A DNA stretch of 64,000 nucleotides, from the NCBI GenBank assembly GCA_963675035.1, contig OY776112.1, positions 236,861,798 through 236,925,797 on the forward strand, in the 5' to 3' direction. Both the position numbers and the translations under genes were made by a program. Positions 59,604-64,000 of the stretch are shown piece after piece. Position 1 is the stretch's first letter. Every line of letters begins with the position of its first letter. The notes beneath the pieces were generated by a model. The model was not told the origin of the DNA, did no database searches, and saw only the letters and a program-made list of their open reading frames with translations. The DNA comes from Allygus modestus (taxonomy: Eukaryota > Arthropoda > Insecta > Hemiptera > Cicadellidae).

Positions 59604-59772
59604 TTATCGGTTGGATGGAATTGAGAGGAACCCAGATATCGCACCTTCACCTTATGTCGTACCTTATGGACCATCAGGAAATCAATTTTATCGTTATAAA
59701 ATACTCATGGACGGTTTGATACCTTCCAGTGGGAACACATTTCCAGACACAGCTCTAAGAAATGAAGAAAAG
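59604..59772 (+). CDS. exon 3 of a secreted protein gene (gene incomplete)
   Basis: The acceptor TGTTTTTGCAG and donor AAAAG|GTATCA bound 169 nt that join exon 2 in phase: the split codon gives S, then YRLDGIERNPDIAPSPYVV. The rest includes PYGPSGNQFYRYK and LIPSSGNTFPDTAL, ending in phase 0 after EEK. The three exons give 141 residues. I checked acceptors up to 60870 and found no open exon in phase, so the gene continues outside the window or its 3' part has been displaced by the repeat-rich DNA that follows. Confidence 0.7.
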
Positions 59773-61070
59773 GTATCATTGGCATTTTGTTTTAATATTT
59801 AAAATTTTACTTTTGGTCTCCAAAACCAAATTATGGTAATTTAGTGATATAATGAACAGAGTACCCACATCCATTTAATAACATACAATGATATCTTAGA
59901 TAGGAACTATATTCACAAGAACATCACTTAATCACTGTATAAGACGCAGATGCAACTAGGGCGTATTTTAAGGCGAATATGAAATAATGACGAGTGTACA
60001 ATAGCCTTATTACTGACTCAGACCGGCTGATTCTTTAGCCAGGATAATTAATTAATAGCCCAATAACCAATGGCAGCTGGATCCAGTTTTGAACCTTCAA
60101 ACAATTTTCTCATTATTTTTCTCAGGTTTGATCTAATGAACTTCAGATTATCAAGCTCATATGAATAATCAAAAGGGATTATAATTTGTAAGGGATTATT
60201 ATTTGTATTTGTTTGTTATAAGTCAACCAGGAATACGTTTTCAAATATTTGACCATCGTCTGAGTGAAAGATTCAGAACCAGAAACATATTTTGTCAATA
60301 ATAATCATTAATAATACCTATAGTTACATGATTCAAAATGTAATTTGTAAAAATACAGGTTTAGTTCTGGAAGGTTCCTTGGAGATATTCCTCAAGTGAT
60401 TAAACATGTTGAAACGCTGATTTTATGGAGTTTCCCATCTGGAGACATGTCTTGCGGTAGTGAGTTATGGAATTTCCTGCTGATGTAAGATGGTTTTGTT
60501 TCTTACAGCTTTAGGTGGTGTGCTGGGAGTTGTATAGTTCTCTACTCGCTTCGCCCCCAGGTTGCTGTTTGGCCACAGTTTAATGTAAATTAGTCCATAT
60601 TCTATTTAAGACCTAAATTCTATAACAATTCCAAGGCTTTGATTATTTCTACGGTTTCAACCTATCAGATCTGGTCATATGCCTGATGCTGAGTACTGTA
60701 CTTGGCATGGAGACGTAGTGTATGTTAAATTTTAAGCCTCCAGAATAATTGGTTTTATTTGTAAGGTACTCTGTTTTATTACAGATTTTTCCATCATTAT
60801 GCATCACAAACTATTGAATGTGCAGAGCAAACATTGTGTTTATTATCAGGGTCTAGCAACTGTCTAGATGGAATTCTGATGGGTTTTTTATGGGAAGTTA
60901 GAATTCTTTGAATGAAGTAGTACTGTACTTATGGCACTTATTTCTACGAACAATATACGGCTAAAATCACAGGCAGAAATGCAGTATGTCTATGCATACC
61001 TGGATTCGGAACTAGACTGAGGCTCCTCCAACGAGTAGTCATGCCGCGCGCTTGAGCCCCAACATAGGGC
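59773..61070. other. noncoding stretch (intron or downstream)
   Basis: No exon in phase with exon 3 was found. CGCTTCGCCCCCAGG near 60547 is part of the GC-hairpin motif seen at 36928. Confidence 0.5.
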
Positions 61071-61168
61071 CTTATGGAGAATAGAATAACATGGAGTCTT
61101 ATGGAGAATAGAATAACATGGGCTCTTACGGAGAATAGAATAACATGGGCTCTTATGAGGAATGGAAT
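61071..61168. repeat. 27-bp tandem repeat
   Basis: CTTATGGAGAATAGAATAAC recurs at 61071, 61098, 61125 and, diverged, 61152. Confidence 0.85.
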
Positions 61169-61352
61169 TAGGGTGTAATTGCCTCCCTCTATGGCTCTTT
61201 TGCATCTCTCTATGGTTAATTATCTACAATTTTGGTACTTATTAACCCACGCGTCCTTCACTTCCTTCTGTGTATCTAACTCCAGCTCCTGTTCTCTTAG
61301 CTAGCGAGTGTAACATTTTAAGTAACCTGACTGGCTGGTATGTTGATTCGCG

Positions 61353-61560
61353 TCCTTCTGTTGTTAATCATCTAGCCTTCAGTGGTAATTATTTGACCCT
61401 TGTGTCCTTCCGTTGTTAATCATTTAGCCTTCTGTGGTAATTATTTAACCCACGTGTCCTTCTGTTGTTAATCATCTAGCCTTCTGTGGTAATTATCTGA
61501 CCCTCATGTCCTTCTGCTGTTAATCATCTAGCCTTCTGTACATCTAACCACAACATCCTC
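61353..61560. repeat. 52-bp tandem repeat
   Basis: TCCTTCTGTTGTTAATCATC with GCCTTCTGTGGTAATTAT recurs at 61353, 61405, 61457 and 61509. Confidence 0.85.
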
Positions 61561-61759
61561 AACATAGTCTCTGTCAGCAAACTCGTTGTAACTAGTTGTT
61601 ACCTGTGGGCTCTGTGATTGAAAGAGACATGACCCCCACTATTTGCTATTATCTCCCGCGCTTTCTCTCTCTCTTTGCTCCCTGCTCCCGTTGCGATCGG
61701 ACGTGTCTCTCCGTTCGCTGCGTTTTGCAAAGATAAAACTTGAGCGTTTGCTCCCCATA

Positions 61760-62810
61760 GCGGCTTCATTTTCCTAACCTCACTTTTTATAACCTCACTT
61801 TTAATTTGTTTTATTCTGCGTAACATAACCTCACTTTTATTATAGTAATCTTGCGTGTCGTGTGATTTTAGTGTTATCTGACTTGCTAGTGTACAATAAC
61901 ATCAGTTTCTTGTTTGTTCTGGCTAAAGTAGTGTTGTGTTGACTAACATAACCACACACCTAGTAACCTCAGTTTCTTGTGTCAAGAGTTGGTCGTTCTT
62001 GTATTTGTTGACTAACCTAACCCCACCCAGTAACCTTTGAGAGTTACCATAAGCTCAGTTTCTTGTTTGACCTAGCTAGAGTAGTGTTTTGCATTGTATT
62101 TAATTGTCTGGTCTGGTTAGAGTAGTGTTTGTATGTGCTGACTAACATGCCGGTAACAGTAATCCCACTTCCTTGTGTCAAGAGTTGTGTCGTACTTGTA
62201 TGTGTTGACTGACAGTAATATCACTTTCTGTCCTTGTTCTTTATTAAGTAACTTCACCATTTTGTTTTACTTGGTAGTGACGTACTTGTATATGCTGACT
62301 AACATAACCTCAATCTCAACCATTTGCTTACCATAACCTAATATAACATAACCTCACTTTATGCTTTGTATTTTACATAACCTCTCTTTGTATTATAGTA
62401 ATCTTGCGTGTCCTGTGATTTTTAGCATTATCTGACTTGCTAAAGTAACCTACTTTTTCTAACCTCACCCATTACACTCCAAAATGTATAACCTTACTGT
62501 ATTATATTAATTTTCCGTGCATGGTGTACTTCATTTTATTGTCTTGGCTGGATTAGTGTTGTGTTTATATTTAATTGTTTGATTTGGTAGTTTACAGTAA
62601 AGAAAGTAAACATACCCCCACTTCCCCGTGGCTAAAGTAGTGTTGTGTTGACTAACATAACCTCAAGTAACCTGATTTTTGGCCCTGGTTCTTTTGTACA
62701 GTAAATTCGCCTCAGCAACCTCACTTTCTATTATTGTTATTTTATGCAGTTTTGGTTGGAGCAGTTTTTGTATGTATTGATTAACATAACCTCACTTTTC
62801 TTTAATGCAG
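61760..62810. repeat. degenerate array of a TAACATAACCTCACTTT motif
   Basis: The motif, or parts of it, occurs more than a dozen times at irregular spacing, alternating with GTGTTGTGTTGACTAAC and TTGTCTGGTCTGGTTAGAG phrases. It seems to be an old, shuffled tandem repeat. No coding. Confidence 0.65.
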
Positions 62811-62974
62811 TTTTGGTTAGAGTGGTGTTTGCTACCTTCATTAGAGTTAACCTGTAGTTCTGGCCTGACTTGCGTAGTCTGTGTGTTAGTGTTTTTCTGA
62901 CTTGCGTAGTAATACAGAGGTACTGTGCTCTTTTGTAGATCCTCTGTACCTGTTCTTTTAGAGAACCTGATCGG

Positions 62975-63190
62975 TGACTTTAAAGTATCAGTTCCAAGTG
63001 TTACAGTTACATCATATATCTTGTTCATTTAATATCGATGAAGACTGCCACAAAGTAACAGTTCCAAAAAGTAACCGTTCCAATAAAGTAACAGGTCCAA
63101 CACTACCCACTCCCACTCCCACAGTTTTCAAGGTAACAGGTCCAAAAGTATCAGTTTCAGTAGATCAAACAGTGAAAAAGTAACAGGTCC
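62975..63190. repeat. repeated AGTAACAGTTCC motif upstream of a promoter
   Basis: Five to seven copies of AAAGTAACAGKTCC or close variants, ending directly in front of the TATA box at 63197. Confidence 0.7.
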
Positions 63191-63196
63191 ACTCTC

Positions 63197-63235
63197 TATA
63201 TATATCTCTTGCAACAAGCTCTAGTTCTTCAGTCT
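63197..63235 (+). promoter_or_regulatory. TATA/initiator promoter
   Basis: TATATATAT (63197-63205) is followed at the standard distance by an initiator TTCAGTC (predicted start 63231). A second TTCAGTC lies ten bases on. A possible leader intron runs from GTAAGT (63282) to TTTTCAG (63402), just ahead of the ATG at 63424. A short upstream frame begins at 63246. Confidence 0.6.
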
Positions 63236-63423
63236 GATTTCAGTCATGACGCTGATCAGACGTGTTTTGTGCTGCTATTGCGTAAGTGTTCTCTTGCACA
63301 GATTATTATTGATTCTGCGTAATTCAGTTATATCCGTGTGAGTTTGACTCTGTTCGGGGTACTTGCTGTTTTAAGCGTTAACACAGTTTAGCTTGTTTTC
63401 AGTATTCAATTCTCTGTTGAAGG

Positions 63424-64000
63424 ATGGATGTTTCTAAAAAGGACCCTCAAAACCCAGTAAATTTAATTAGTAAAGATGAAACCTACGTTAATCACTTTAG
63501 ACTTTACGGGACTAACACTGTTTTCAAATTCACTAAACCTCCCAAAGGTATCTCTGAGTTTGATTGGATTCGTAAAGGTTTTAATCAAATTGTAGAGACA
63601 TCCAAAGCCAACGTTGCACCCACTGATTATCTAGGGTTTAAATTACAGTCTATAAATTTAAAAAGTGCTGAACCGGGATACGTATCGTTAAGACCGGTCT
63701 CTGAAGTTAGCGGTGATGTTCTCTGGGATATTTTCGGGGGCATAATTCAAAGCAATGCGCAATCTATAACCTCTAGTGACACGTTTAGAGTTGATGTTAT
63801 AAGGATTAACGTCCCAGTAGGTAAAGGAAGGGCAAGACCCGACTTTTACAATACCTTTGATGAAGAATCTAAAGCGAGACGGGGAATTGTAGTAATTAAT
63901 AATAAAGACAATTTATGTTTGGCTAGAGCGCTGGTAGTAGGCAAAGCACTTGCAAAAAATGATCCCCAGTACAAAGCAATACGTCAGGACAAGGGAAAAA
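63424..64000 (+). CDS. N-terminal part of a Polinton-type DNA polymerase (partial)
   Basis: An open frame of at least 192 codons starts MDVSKKDPQNPVNLISK and runs off the window. The N-terminal half has a predicted mixed alpha/beta fold without motifs I know. Then come RGIVVINNKDNLCLARALVV and a lysine-rich helix (KALAKNDPQYKAIRQ). This (I/V)(I/V)xIxNxDxxCLxRAL(V)xAxA pattern is the conserved N-terminal block of arthropod and other animal proteins that end in a protein-primed family-B DNA polymerase. It is analogous to the VINVHND.CFMYAI block of the element at 14300-22122, but the two proteins are clearly different lineages. Promoter, leader and frame are all intact, so it could be a live or young element. 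The polymerase domain itself lies outside, so the call rests on this block only. Confidence 0.55.
   Translation, partial: MDVSKKDPQNPVNLISKDETYVNHFRLYGTNTVFKFTKPPKGISEFDWIRKGFNQIVETSKANVAPTDYLGFKLQSINLKSAEPGYVSLRPVSEVSGDVLWDIFGGIIQSNAQSITSSDTFRVDVIRINVPVGKGRARPDFYNTFDEESKARRGIVVINNKDNLCLARALVVGKALAKNDPQYKAIRQDKGK

Noticed and set aside
1..64000. tRNA or rRNA genes
   Set aside because: I scanned for the B-box pattern GGTTCGAATCC and for conserved rRNA stretches and saw none; a covariance-model search would be needed to exclude them.

Overview
The window is AT-rich animal nuclear DNA, most likely from an insect. The evidence is spliced coding exons with GT/AG borders, TATA plus TCAGT-type initiators, and a dense set of arthropod-type transposons (Polinton/Maverick-like, mariner, PIF/Harbinger, Penelope-like, a Mutator-like element with a 9-bp target duplication). 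A hemipteran is plausible but this cannot be settled from the sequence. There are no bacterial-type operons, and nearly all open frames of 60-100 codons are chance frames.

Layout. 1-6580: noncoding, with a few GC-richer islands that could be regulatory. 6581-9200: one copy of a 1.17-kb interspersed repeat (called R here; other copies at 40837-42014, 48369-49545 and, inverted, 58262-59235), split by a 1.45-kb Mutator-like element. 9201-14293: noncoding, with two small palindromic elements. 14300-22122: a 7.8-kb Polinton/Maverick-like DNA element, the most informative part of the window. It has AG...CT ends, terminal inverted repeats and a 6-bp GGTGCT target duplication. It carries a broken zinc-finger gene, a broken zinc-finger/DNA-polymerase-B gene with an intron full of minisatellite, several tandem arrays, repeated TGACGTCA sites and one intact 160-codon frame of unknown function. 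22167-23564: a long foldback whose arms look identical and whose centre is (AT)n. 24561-25011: a MITE. 27571-28746: a decayed PIF/Harbinger element. 31325-31678: a short retroelement-like repeat. 32545-34090: two Penelope-like copies head to head. 37185-37385: a cysteine-rich coding tail. 42100-43080: nested palindromes. 49555-50213: a mariner fragment. 54495-55835: a duplicated repeat.

The only convincing host gene is on the + strand: three exons between 56698 and 59772 join in frame and encode a signal peptide and the N-terminal part of a secreted protein. The rest of that gene is not in the window. From about 61070 to the right edge lies repeat-rich DNA, then a TATA/initiator promoter, then an intact frame running off the edge (63424-64000) whose N-terminal domain resembles a second, different Polinton-type DNA polymerase.

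Overall this is a transposon-rich intergenic/intronic landscape. The genes that work together are those inside the 14300-22122 element: a protein-primed-type polymerase and zinc-finger proteins, flanked by ends carrying CRE-like sites. All except the 160-codon frame are visibly inactivated.
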